Positions 9,498 through 17,575 of a stretch of 64,000 bases of DNA are shown here, piece by piece (within the stretch, counting starts at the first letter, position 1; each line of letters opens with the position of its first letter). Source of the DNA: Betaproteobacteria bacterium (GTDB lineage Bacteria > Pseudomonadota > Gammaproteobacteria > Burkholderiales > Usitatibacteraceae); NCBI GenBank assembly GCA_016720925.1, contig JADKJR010000019.1, positions 1-64,000 on the forward strand, read 5' to 3'. The position numbers were made by a program, and so were the translations under genes. The notes below the pieces were generated by a model. It had not been told where the DNA came from and made no database searches. It was given only the letters and a program-made list of their open reading frames with translations.

Positions 9498-10325
9498 TCA
9501 TCCAAACCAGGATTTCACTCGAGCCCAGAAACCGCGTTCCACGCCAAAATCCTTCATCACACGCACCAGCATCACTGAAACGTTATCACGTCCACCCGCA
9601 TCATTTGCCGCCTGCACCAATTGCTGCGCAGTCAGGTCCAGATTCGATCTGAGCGCGATCAGCGTCATCTGGATTTCATCGTCTTCAATCATGTCGTTCA
9701 GACCGTCGGAGCAGAGCAGATAAATGTCACCTTCCAGAACGTCATAACTGTGTATTTCTGTTTCCACGTCGGGGTCAATGCCGACAGCTCGCGTCACAAG
9801 ATTCTTGTTGTGTGATGACCGTGCATCTTCCTTGGTGATCAATCCCGAATCAATCTGTTCCTGAAGCAATGAGTGGTCCCGGGTCACCTGCTCAAGCGCA
9901 TCATCACGCATCCGGTAAAGCCGGGAATCACCAATGTGCCCCACGGTCATGAAATTATCATAGAACACGCATGCGACCAGTGTCGTGCCCATGCCTGCAC
10001 AGTGCGGATCCTTTTGGGCAGCTTCGAAGATCGCCGTATTTGCCAGACTCACCTGCGTCTGCAGAACACTTTCGGAAAGCGCTTTCGCTTCGTCGCGATC
10101 GAGCCTTTTCAAATCCTCTTTGGTCCAGGTCTGCGTCAGGCCCGCCGCGATGAGCGAAGTCGCCATACCGCTCGCGACTTCGCCAGCGTTATAGCCTCCC
10201 ATCCCGTCGGCAAGTACCACGATGCCCAAATCGGGCCGGGATTCCACACAGTCTTCATTGTGACTGCGGACCCTGCCTGGATCGGTAATACTCACTATTT
10301 GCAATGCACCCGCTGTCAATGCCAC
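9498..10325 (-). CDS. PP2C-family Ser/Thr protein phosphatase
   Basis: About 275 residues with all the bacterial PP2C metal-binding motifs: RSHNED near the N-terminus, VLADGMGGYNAGEVAS, GHIGDSRLY, LLCSDGLND and GRDNVS. It dephosphorylates phospho-Ser/Thr proteins using two Mn/Mg ions. The GTG at 10325 is preferred because GGAGGG lies just upstream; a GTG at 10340 would place that site inside the gene. It is the first gene of the minus-strand signalling block and is divergent from the ABC permease gene. PP2C next to FHA also occurs in type VI secretion loci, but no tss gene is present here. Confidence 0.9.
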   Translation of the reverse strand: MALTAGALQIVSITDPGRVRSHNEDCVESRPDLGIVVLADGMGGYNAGEVASGMATSLIAAGLTQTWTKEDLKRLDRDEAKALSESVLQTQVSLANTAIFEAAQKDPHCAGMGTTLVACVFYDNFMTVGHIGDSRLYRMRDDALEQVTRDHSLLQEQIDSGLITKEDARSSHNKNLVTRAVGIDPDVETEIHSYDVLEGDIYLLCSDGLNDMIEDDEIQMTLIALRSNLDLTAQQLVQAANDAGGRDNVSVMLVRVMKDFGVERGFWARVKSWFG

Positions 10326-10585
10326 ATACCCTCCCGCCACCCAATCTGTCTTTTTGATGTTTCGCTAGCTTGGGCCGAACCTATTTTTTCTGCAAGATTG
10401 CGGTCGCAACCAAAGCACAAACCCTCGCGCTTTGCCCGCTGCATCCCAAACCGCGCAAATGACCTATTTACTTGGATTTATAATAACTTAAAAAAACTAT
10501 TTAAGAAACACTTCCGAAAATAGCGCAATGTCTCTGATTATTCAAGAAGAAAATCGAGCCGTTGCCACAAATAACAGGGGGATGG
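10326..10585. promoter_or_regulatory. Divergent intergenic region between PP2C phosphatase and ABC permease genes
   Basis: An AT-rich stretch that must carry promoters for both directions. A plus-strand TATAAT lies at 10479-10484 without a convincing -35 box. A short inverted repeat CTTAAA-N7-TTTAAG spans 10487-10505 and could be an operator. No known Fur box was recognised. Confidence 0.4.
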
Positions 10586-12292
10586 GTGATTCCGACTCGA
10601 TACGCACGCGATCTGGCCCAAACCGTGGTTGCACTGGCTATCGCTTTGTTTTTGCTTACTTTTTTGATCGTACCAGTCGGTGCGGTCTGCTATACCGCCT
10701 TCTCCGACGGTCAAGGCGGCTTGACGTTTGGGTATTTCAGCTCCTTTTTTGGCATCTCGCTAATGCAGGAATCATTCTGGAATAGCCTCTTCGTCGCGTC
10801 GGCCAGTGTGCTCCTGGCTTCGCTGATTGCCCTTCCGCTGGCCTATTTCACGATTCGTTTTGATTTTCGCGGCGCATTGCTCATTCAAACGCTTGGCGTG
10901 CTGCCCTTGATCATGCCCCCGTTTGTCGGCGCGGTGGCCATGCAATTGATCTTTGGCAGGTCGGGCTCGATCAACCTTCTACTCAACGACTGGTTTGGTT
11001 TCTCAATCCCCTTCATGGACGGGCTATGGGGTGTCATTTTCGTGGAAGGCCTGCATTACTTTCCTTTCATTTTGCTCAATCTCTCGGTTGCCCTGAACAA
11101 TATCGACAGCACCATGGAGGAAAGCGCACAGAACCTAGGTGCGCATGGCTTTCGATTATTTCGTCGAATCGTCTTTCCGCTTGCCCTTCCGGGCTACATC
11201 GCCGGTGCTTCACTCGTGTTCATCAAGGTATTTGACGACCTCGGTACGCCACTTGTATTGAATGTCACCAACATGCTCGCGCCACAGGCCTACTTGCGCA
11301 TTACATCGGTGGGCCTCGAAGATCCTATCGGCTATGTCATCAGCGTTATCATGGTCGCGTTTTCGTTGCTGGCGCTATGGCTGTCCGCACGCGTCATGAA
11401 GGGTAAGGATTACGCATCCTCCCAGAAAGGCAGCGCATCACTTTCGCGTCGCCGGCTACCTTTGGGCCGTTCGATTCTCGCCTACGGCTGGATCATTGTC
11501 GTGTTGTTACTGGTGCTTTCGCCCCACATCGGCATTCTGCTTCTGTCGTTCGCCAAGGTCTGGAGTTTCTCCACTTTGCCGGACGCCTACACGCTGGATC
11601 ACTACAAGACTGTGTTTGTCGACAGCCCTCGCATGATCGGCAACACGCTTCTTTACTGCGGCATCGCCGCTACACTGGATGTAGTGCTTGGTACCGCAAT
11701 CGCCTACCTCATTTTGCGCACCAGGATTCGCGGGCGGCAGATTCTGGATTTCATGGCGACCGCAGCGCTTGCCATTCCCGGAATCGTGCTCGCAATTGGC
11801 TACCTGCGCGTCTTCAAAGGTGTGCAACTCCCGTATACCGATTCCCCACTGACATCGATGTGGATCATCATTGCGGTCGCCTATGCGATCCGGCGGCTCC
11901 CCTACGCACTCAGATCCTGCATGGCCGCACTCCAGCAGGTGTCGATTTCACTGGAAGAAGCGGCAGAAAACCTGGGCGCCACCAAGGGACGCACGGTTCA
12001 AAGAATTGTCGTGCCGCTTATGGCGGGTGGAATACTTGCCGGGTTCGTCACCAGTTTCATTACCGCCGCAGTTGAATTATCGGCGACGATCATGTTAACA
12101 ACCAGCCAGACAGACGCGCCCATGTCCTACGGCATCTATCTTTATATGCAGTCGATTGCCGGCCGCGGCCCAGGCGCGGCGCTCGGAGTGCTCGCCGTGA
12201 TCATCGTTGCCCTCGGAACCTACGTTTCACACCGGATTGTTTCCGGCAGCGCACCCACCTCCAACATACCAGCCAATGCAGACCAATTATGA
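10586..12292 (+). CDS. ABC transporter permease, ferric-iron (FbpB) type, double-domain
   Basis: About 568 residues with two copies of the BPD_transp_1 permease fold, each holding an EAA loop that contacts the ATPase (EESAQNLGA in the first half, LEEAAENLGA in the second). The inner-membrane protein has roughly 12 helices. The duplicated single-chain layout is typical of FbpB/AfuB-like Fe3+ importers and of some thiamine or 2-aminoethylphosphonate importers, so the substrate is an inference. The GTG at 10586 follows AGGGGGA; a TTG at 10562 would add eight residues. The ATPase gene follows at once. No periplasmic binding-protein gene is next to it, which is unusual for this class. Confidence 0.85.
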   Translation: MIPTRYARDLAQTVVALAIALFLLTFLIVPVGAVCYTAFSDGQGGLTFGYFSSFFGISLMQESFWNSLFVASASVLLASLIALPLAYFTIRFDFRGALLIQTLGVLPLIMPPFVGAVAMQLIFGRSGSINLLLNDWFGFSIPFMDGLWGVIFVEGLHYFPFILLNLSVALNNIDSTMEESAQNLGAHGFRLFRRIVFPLALPGYIAGASLVFIKVFDDLGTPLVLNVTNMLAPQAYLRITSVGLEDPIGYVISVIMVAFSLLALWLSARVMKGKDYASSQKGSASLSRRRLPLGRSILAYGWIIVVLLLVLSPHIGILLLSFAKVWSFSTLPDAYTLDHYKTVFVDSPRMIGNTLLYCGIAATLDVVLGTAIAYLILRTRIRGRQILDFMATAALAIPGIVLAIGYLRVFKGVQLPYTDSPLTSMWIIIAVAYAIRRLPYALRSCMAALQQVSISLEEAAENLGATKGRTVQRIVVPLMAGGILAGFVTSFITAAVELSATIMLTTSQTDAPMSYGIYLYMQSIAGRGPGAALGVLAVIIVALGTYVSHRIVSGSAPTSNIPANADQL

Positions 12293-12326
12293 AAACGGCA
12301 AACCGTGTCCAATCGGGAATCCAATC

Positions 12327-13415
12327 ATGAACGCAGTGCGTGTCGAATGCCGCAACATCGCCCTTTCCTACGGAAATACGCAAGTTTTGAAAGGCATCAA
12401 TCTTGCCATCGAGCCCGGTGAGTTTTTTGCGCTGCTGGGCCCGAGCGGCTCAGGCAAATCCACTTTGCTGAGATTGATCGCGGGCTTCAATGTCGCGCAA
12501 GCAGGGCAACTTCTGATTGATGGCAATGATCTCATCCAGGTTCCACCATGGGAGCGAAATATTGGCATGGTGTTCCAGAACTATGCGCTTTGGCCACACA
12601 TGACGGTCGAGCGAAATATTGCCTTTGGTCTCGAAGAGCGCAGGTTGCCGCGCGAACTGATCAATTCAAAAGTTCGGGCAATGCTGGAACTTGTCGGGTT
12701 GACTGGCTATGCCAAACGCCGCCCGGGACAATTGTCGGGCGGACAGCAGCAACGCGTGGCGCTGGCACGCACACTGGCCATTGAGCCAAGGGTATTGTTG
12801 CTCGATGAACCGCTTTCGAATCTCGACGCCAAGTTGCGGGTACAAATGCGACAGGAGCTGAAGTCCCTTCAGCGCCGGCTTGGCATCACCACCATCTTCG
12901 TGACGCACGACCAAGAGGAAGCGCTAACCACCTGTGATCGAATTGCCGTGATGGACCAGGGCGTGATTCAACAAATCGGCACGCCGGTGCAACTCTACGA
13001 TCAGCCCGTCAATCGCTTCGTCGCTAATTTTGTGGGCACGATCAATTTATTTGAAGGCGACATCCAAGCCGTTGAGAATTCATCGACGTGCCGGTTTGTC
13101 TCGCGCCAACTCGGCACGGTACCCATGCCCGGCGATGCGGCAGTTATCACCCGCGGCAAGGCGCATCTCGCGATCAGACCCCATTCGCTTACCCTCGCCG
13201 ATATCAACACGAAGCCGGAAACGGATCAAGTCAGCTTCGATGCGAGCGTGACGGAAACGGAGTTTCTCGGCGAATTCGTGCGCTATCGTGTTGCAACGCA
13301 ACACGCGGAATGGATTGCCGATCAGCCACACAGAACAGGCGCACAGCTTTTTCCGGTCGGCTGCAAGGTCAAGCTGATGATAAGTGTTCGCGATACACGC
13401 GTCCTGCCCGCGTAG
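12327..13415 (+). CDS. ABC transporter ATP-binding protein, FbpC/PotA-like
   Basis: 362 residues. Walker A GPSGSGKST (38-46), Q-loop FQNYALWP (about 83-90), signature LSGGQ (136-140), Walker B ending in DE at 160-161, then a C-terminal TOBE-like regulatory extension from about 245. The protein energises the permease encoded just upstream. The ATG at 12327 is preferred since the family's conserved start begins there; an in-frame ATG at 12276 would overlap the permease end. Regulatory extensions of this type are shared by iron, polyamine and sugar importers, so substrate cannot be read from it alone. Confidence 0.9.
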   Translation: MNAVRVECRNIALSYGNTQVLKGINLAIEPGEFFALLGPSGSGKSTLLRLIAGFNVAQAGQLLIDGNDLIQVPPWERNIGMVFQNYALWPHMTVERNIAFGLEERRLPRELINSKVRAMLELVGLTGYAKRRPGQLSGGQQQRVALARTLAIEPRVLLLDEPLSNLDAKLRVQMRQELKSLQRRLGITTIFVTHDQEEALTTCDRIAVMDQGVIQQIGTPVQLYDQPVNRFVANFVGTINLFEGDIQAVENSSTCRFVSRQLGTVPMPGDAAVITRGKAHLAIRPHSLTLADINTKPETDQVSFDASVTETEFLGEFVRYRVATQHAEWIADQPHRTGAQLFPVGCKVKLMISVRDTRVLPA

Positions 13416-13537
13416 CGTTGTTTGCCACCCGCCGATTCAGTCGCCTTTTCAATGAAGGGCGTGGCACTTGCTTATCGAATCATGTCTAATACCGGCTGTG
13501 GATATTAATTACAAATAAATCAATAGAGGAGCTTTTC

Positions 13538-16210
13538 ATGGACCGTCCCGCATTCCTTGAAAATGACATGGACCCGCAGGAAACGCGGGAATGGCTGGAT
13601 GCGCTGGAAGGCGTGCTCGATACTCAGGGCCCCGAGCGGGCGCACTTCCTGATCGAGCAACTGGTGGACAAGGCTCGCCATTCTGGCGCGCACCTGCCTT
13701 ATTCCGCCAACACGGCATACATCAATTCGATTCCCCCGCACGCCGAAGACCTGTTGCCGGGCGACCAGGAAATCGAACACCGCATACGCTCGCTGGTTCG
13801 CTGGAACGCGATTGCGATGGTGTTGCGGGCAAACAAGGAAAGCTCCGACCTGGGTGGCCACATTGCCAGTTTCCAGTCAGCCGCGAACTTGTATGACATC
13901 GGCTTCGATCATTTCTGGAATGCGCCATCAGCCACGCACGGCGGCGACCTGGTATTTATCCAGGGGCATTCTTCTCCCGGCGTGTATGCCCGCGCCTATC
14001 TTGAGGGCCGCATCACGGAAGAACAGCTGGAAAATTTCCGTCGCGATGTCGAAGGCAAGGGCATCACCAGCTATCCCCATCCGTGGCTGATGCCGGATTT
14101 CTGGCAGTTCCCGACCGTGTCGATGGGCTTGGGTCCGCTGCAGGCGATTTACCAGGCGCGCTTCATGAAATACCTGCACAACCGCGGCATCCTGAATACC
14201 GAAGGCCGAAAAGTCTGGGCATTCATGGGTGATGGCGAAATGGACGAACCCGAATCATTGGGTGCCATTGCGCTGGCGACGCGCGAAGGTCTCGACAACC
14301 TGATCTTCGTCGTCAACTGCAACCTGCAGCGGCTTGACGGCCCAGTGCGCGGCAATGGCAAAATCATTCAGGAACTGGAAGCGGATTTCCGCGGCTCCGG
14401 CTGGAACGTGCTGAAGGTGATCTGGGGCCGTTACTGGGATCCGCTGCTGGCCAAGGACCACGATGGGTTGCTGCAACGGCGCATGATGGAAGCCGTCGAC
14501 GGCGAATACCAGAATTACAAGGCGCGTGATGGCGCTTACGTACGCAAGCATTTCTTCGGCAAATATCCGGCGCTGGAAAAGATGGTGTCGTCGATGTCGG
14601 ACGATGACATCTGGCGGCTTAATCGCGGTGGCCACGATCCATACAAGATTTACGCGGCCTATTCATCCGCCGTCAATCACAAGGGCCAACCGACGGTCAT
14701 TCTTGCCAAAACCGTCAAAGGCTTCGGCATGGGCAAGTCCGGCGAAGGCCAGAATGCGACCCACCAGCAGAAAAAAATGGATGTCGGCTCACTGAAGCAA
14801 TTCCGCGATCGCTTTCATATTCCCGTTGCCGACGAGGTGATCGCTGACATTCCATTTTACAAACCGGCCGATGACAGCCCGGAGATCAAATACCTCAAAG
14901 CGGCGCGCATAAAACTCGGTGGCTCGCTGCCGATTCGCCATCACAATATTCCGGCGCTGAAAGTGCCTGAATTGTCAATCTTCGAGCCATTGCTGAAGAG
15001 CACCGAGGAACGCGAAATCTCCACGACCATGGCTTTTGTACGCGCTTTCACGGCGCTGACCCGCGACAAGGAACTGGGGCCGCGCCTGGTGCCCATCGTT
15101 GCCGACGAATCACGCACCTTTGGCATGGAAGGCCTGTTCCGTCAGCTCGGCATTTATTCCTCACTCGGCCAGTTGTACGAACCGGTCGATTCCGGTGAGT
15201 TGATGTTCTACAAGGAAGACAAGGCCGGACAGATCCTGCAGGAAGGTATCAACGAAGCGGGGGCGTTCTGTTCATGGATGGCGGCGGGCACCAGCTACGC
15301 CAACCACGGCCAGCACATGATTCCGTTCTACATTTTCTATTCAATGTTCGGCTTCCAGCGCATCGGCGATCTGGCATGGGCGGCCGGCGACATGCAGGCG
15401 CGCGGCTTCCTGCTCGGCGGGACGGCCGGCCGCACGACGCTGAATGGTGAGGGCCTGCAGCACGAGGACGGTCACTCGCACCTGATGGCGGCGACGATTC
15501 CGAATTGCGTCTCATACGACCCCACTTTCAGTTATGAACTGGCCGTCATCATCCATGACGGGCTGAAGCGGATGTACGAAAAGATGGAGCACATCTATTA
15601 CTACATCACCGTCATGAACGAAAATTATTCCCACCCGGCGATGCCGAAAGGTGCCGAAGCGAATATTCTCAAGGGCATGTATTTGTTCCGCGAAGGCGCG
15701 GATGCGAAGAAGCCACGCGTGCAGTTGATGGGTTCCGGCACCATATTCCGTGAAGTCATCGCCGCTGCGGAATTGCTGGAACTCGACTGGGGCGTGGCAT
15801 CGGACCTCTGGAGTTGCACCTCCTTCAACGAACTGCGTCGCGATGGCATGGCGGCGGAGCGCTTCAATTTGCTCCATCCGGAAGACAAACCGCGGCTACC
15901 GCATGTCACGCAAATGCTCAAGGGCCGCAAGGGCCCGGCGGTCGCCGCAACCGACTACATGCGCAGTTTTGCAGACCAAATTCGCCCATACATCAACGAT
16001 CGCAAATTCACGGTGCTCGGGACCGACGGCTTCGGACGTTCGGATACGCGCAATCAGTTGCGCAAGTTTTTCGAGGTCAATCGCTATTACGTCGTGGTCG
16101 CGGCGCTGAAGGCATTGGCGGATGACGGGCAGATTCAGGCGAAGCTGGTGAGCGATGCGATCAAGAAGTATGGGATTGACGCGTCGAAGCCCGCTCCCTG
16201 GACGGTCTAG
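13538..16210 (+). CDS. aceE: Pyruvate dehydrogenase E1 component, homodimeric type
   Basis: 890 residues, the normal size of AceE. It decarboxylates pyruvate with thiamine diphosphate and passes the acetyl group to the lipoyl arms of AceF. The ThDP motif is visible as GDGEMDEPE followed by NCN about 30 residues later; the transketolase-like central and C-terminal domains are complete. An AGAGGAG site at 13525-13531 fixes the ATG. It is the first gene of an aceE-aceF-lpdA operon; the 122 bp upstream should hold the promoter, but I recognised no PdhR site. Confidence 0.97.
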   Translation: MDRPAFLENDMDPQETREWLDALEGVLDTQGPERAHFLIEQLVDKARHSGAHLPYSANTAYINSIPPHAEDLLPGDQEIEHRIRSLVRWNAIAMVLRANKESSDLGGHIASFQSAANLYDIGFDHFWNAPSATHGGDLVFIQGHSSPGVYARAYLEGRITEEQLENFRRDVEGKGITSYPHPWLMPDFWQFPTVSMGLGPLQAIYQARFMKYLHNRGILNTEGRKVWAFMGDGEMDEPESLGAIALATREGLDNLIFVVNCNLQRLDGPVRGNGKIIQELEADFRGSGWNVLKVIWGRYWDPLLAKDHDGLLQRRMMEAVDGEYQNYKARDGAYVRKHFFGKYPALEKMVSSMSDDDIWRLNRGGHDPYKIYAAYSSAVNHKGQPTVILAKTVKGFGMGKSGEGQNATHQQKKMDVGSLKQFRDRFHIPVADEVIADIPFYKPADDSPEIKYLKAARIKLGGSLPIRHHNIPALKVPELSIFEPLLKSTEEREISTTMAFVRAFTALTRDKELGPRLVPIVADESRTFGMEGLFRQLGIYSSLGQLYEPVDSGELMFYKEDKAGQILQEGINEAGAFCSWMAAGTSYANHGQHMIPFYIFYSMFGFQRIGDLAWAAGDMQARGFLLGGTAGRTTLNGEGLQHEDGHSHLMAATIPNCVSYDPTFSYELAVIIHDGLKRMYEKMEHIYYYITVMNENYSHPAMPKGAEANILKGMYLFREGADAKKPRVQLMGSGTIFREVIAAAELLELDWGVASDLWSCTSFNELRRDGMAAERFNLLHPEDKPRLPHVTQMLKGRKGPAVAATDYMRSFADQIRPYINDRKFTVLGTDGFGRSDTRNQLRKFFEVNRYYVVVAALKALADDGQIQAKLVSDAIKKYGIDASKPAPWTV

Positions 16211-16264
16211 TCTTCTGAAGACTCACAATCAAACTCTACAAAAAGAATCAAGAGGAGAATTTGC

Positions 16265-17566
16265 GTGGCAAATCTCGTTGAAGTAAAAGTGCCCGACATC
16301 GGCGATTTCACCGATATCCCGGTGATCGAAATCCTGGTCAAGCCAGGCGATACCATCAAGAAAGAAGATTCGCTGATCTCGCTGGAAAGCGACAAAGCGA
16401 CGATGGAAGTTCCATCGACCCACGCCGGCGTCGTAAAGGAACTCAAGGTGAAGTTGGGCGACAAGGTATCGATGGGTGCGGTGGTGCTCGTCCTGGAAGA
16501 AACTGCCGCAACCAGTACCGCAGGGAACGCGGCGCCTATTCAGGCACCGGCCCAAACCCCAGCACCGGCGCGCCTTCCCGAGGCGATGCCGCCGAAAGCC
16601 CCGCCAGCATTGGCTCCCAGCCCGGTAGCCTCGCAGAATTCCACGGATCCCCTTCCGGCCAACGTGCACGCGAGCCCATCCATCCGTGCATTCGCCCGCG
16701 AACTGGGTGTCGATCTGACCAAGGTGAAAGGTACGGCGCTGAAGGGCCGCATCACCAAGGAAGACGTGCAGGGTTTTGTCAAAACCGAGTTGGCAAAGCC
16801 TAAAGGCGCTACCGGTGCCGGCGGTGCATTCGCGTTCCCGGAAATGCCGTACGTGGATTTCACCAAGTTTGGCGACATCGAGAAACGCGCCCTCTCGCGC
16901 ATCAAGAAGCTTTCCGGCAACAACCTTGCACGCAACTGGGTGATGATCCCTCACGTCACGCAGCAGGACGAAGCCGACATTACCGACGTCGAAGCCTTCC
17001 GCGTCAAGACCAACGAGGAAAACGCCAAGTCCGGCATCAAGCTCACGATGCTCGCGTTTCTGATCAAGGCCAACGTCGCGGCGTTGAAAAAATTTCCGGA
17101 ATTCAATGCCTCGCTGGAAGCCGGCGGCGAAAACCTCATCCTGAAAAAATACTACAACATCGGATTTGCGGCGGACACGCCGAACGGCCTCGTGGTACCG
17201 GTGATCAAGAATGCCGATCATAAGTCCGTGAGCGAGATTGCCCGCGAGATGGGTGAGCTTTCCGCCAAGGCACGCGAAGGCAAGCTCTCGCCCGCGGAAA
17301 TGTCCGGCGGCTGTTTCACGATTTCGTCGCTTGGCGGCATTGGCGGCATCTTCTTCACCCCCATCATCAACGCACCGGAAGTCGCTATTCTCGGTGTCTC
17401 CAAATCCTCGATGAAGCCGGTGTGGAACGGCAAGGAATTTGTCCCCCGCCTCATCCTGCCGATGTCGCTCTCGTATGACCATCGCGTCGTCGATGGCGCG
17501 GCCGGCGCACGTTTCTCAACCTATCTCGCGGCGTTGATGTCCGACATCCGCAAGCTCGTGTTGTAA
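16265..17566 (+). CDS. aceF: Dihydrolipoamide acetyltransferase, pyruvate dehydrogenase E2
   Basis: 433 residues: a single lipoyl domain (1-75, lipoylated Lys44 in ESDKATME), a Pro/Ala-rich swinging linker (about 80-130), a peripheral subunit-binding domain (about 137-175, starting SPSIRAFAREL) and the catalytic domain ending in DHRVVDGA. It transfers acetyl from E1 to CoA and forms the core of the complex. Many proteobacterial E2 chains have two or three lipoyl domains; here there is one, with another on LpdA. The GTG start is preceded by AGAGGAG. Its lipoyl-domain DNA is nearly identical to that of lpdA. Confidence 0.96.
   Translation: MANLVEVKVPDIGDFTDIPVIEILVKPGDTIKKEDSLISLESDKATMEVPSTHAGVVKELKVKLGDKVSMGAVVLVLEETAATSTAGNAAPIQAPAQTPAPARLPEAMPPKAPPALAPSPVASQNSTDPLPANVHASPSIRAFARELGVDLTKVKGTALKGRITKEDVQGFVKTELAKPKGATGAGGAFAFPEMPYVDFTKFGDIEKRALSRIKKLSGNNLARNWVMIPHVTQQDEADITDVEAFRVKTNEENAKSGIKLTMLAFLIKANVAALKKFPEFNASLEAGGENLILKKYYNIGFAADTPNGLVVPVIKNADHKSVSEIAREMGELSAKAREGKLSPAEMSGGCFTISSLGGIGGIFFTPIINAPEVAILGVSKSSMKPVWNGKEFVPRLILPMSLSYDHRVVDGAAGARFSTYLAALMSDIRKLVL
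16346..16395 (+). repeat. Exact 50-bp direct repeat, copy 1 (aceF lipoyl domain)
   Basis: These 50 bases are identical to 17657-17706 in lpdA and encode the stretch around the lipoylated lysine. They lie within about 220 bp of lesser similarity, as expected for a duplicated domain kept alike by gene conversion. Confidence 0.9.
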
Positions 17567-17575
17567 GGTCCGGAT

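Noticed and set aside
8626..10325. PP2C and FHA as part of a type VI secretion locus
   Set aside because: No tss, hcp, vgrG or clpV gene and no Ser/Thr kinase in the window; the neighbours are a pilus motor and phosphodiesterase-like genes.
16229..17482. Long minus-strand frame opposite aceF
   Set aside because: Antisense shadow of aceF with no family motifs or ribosome site.
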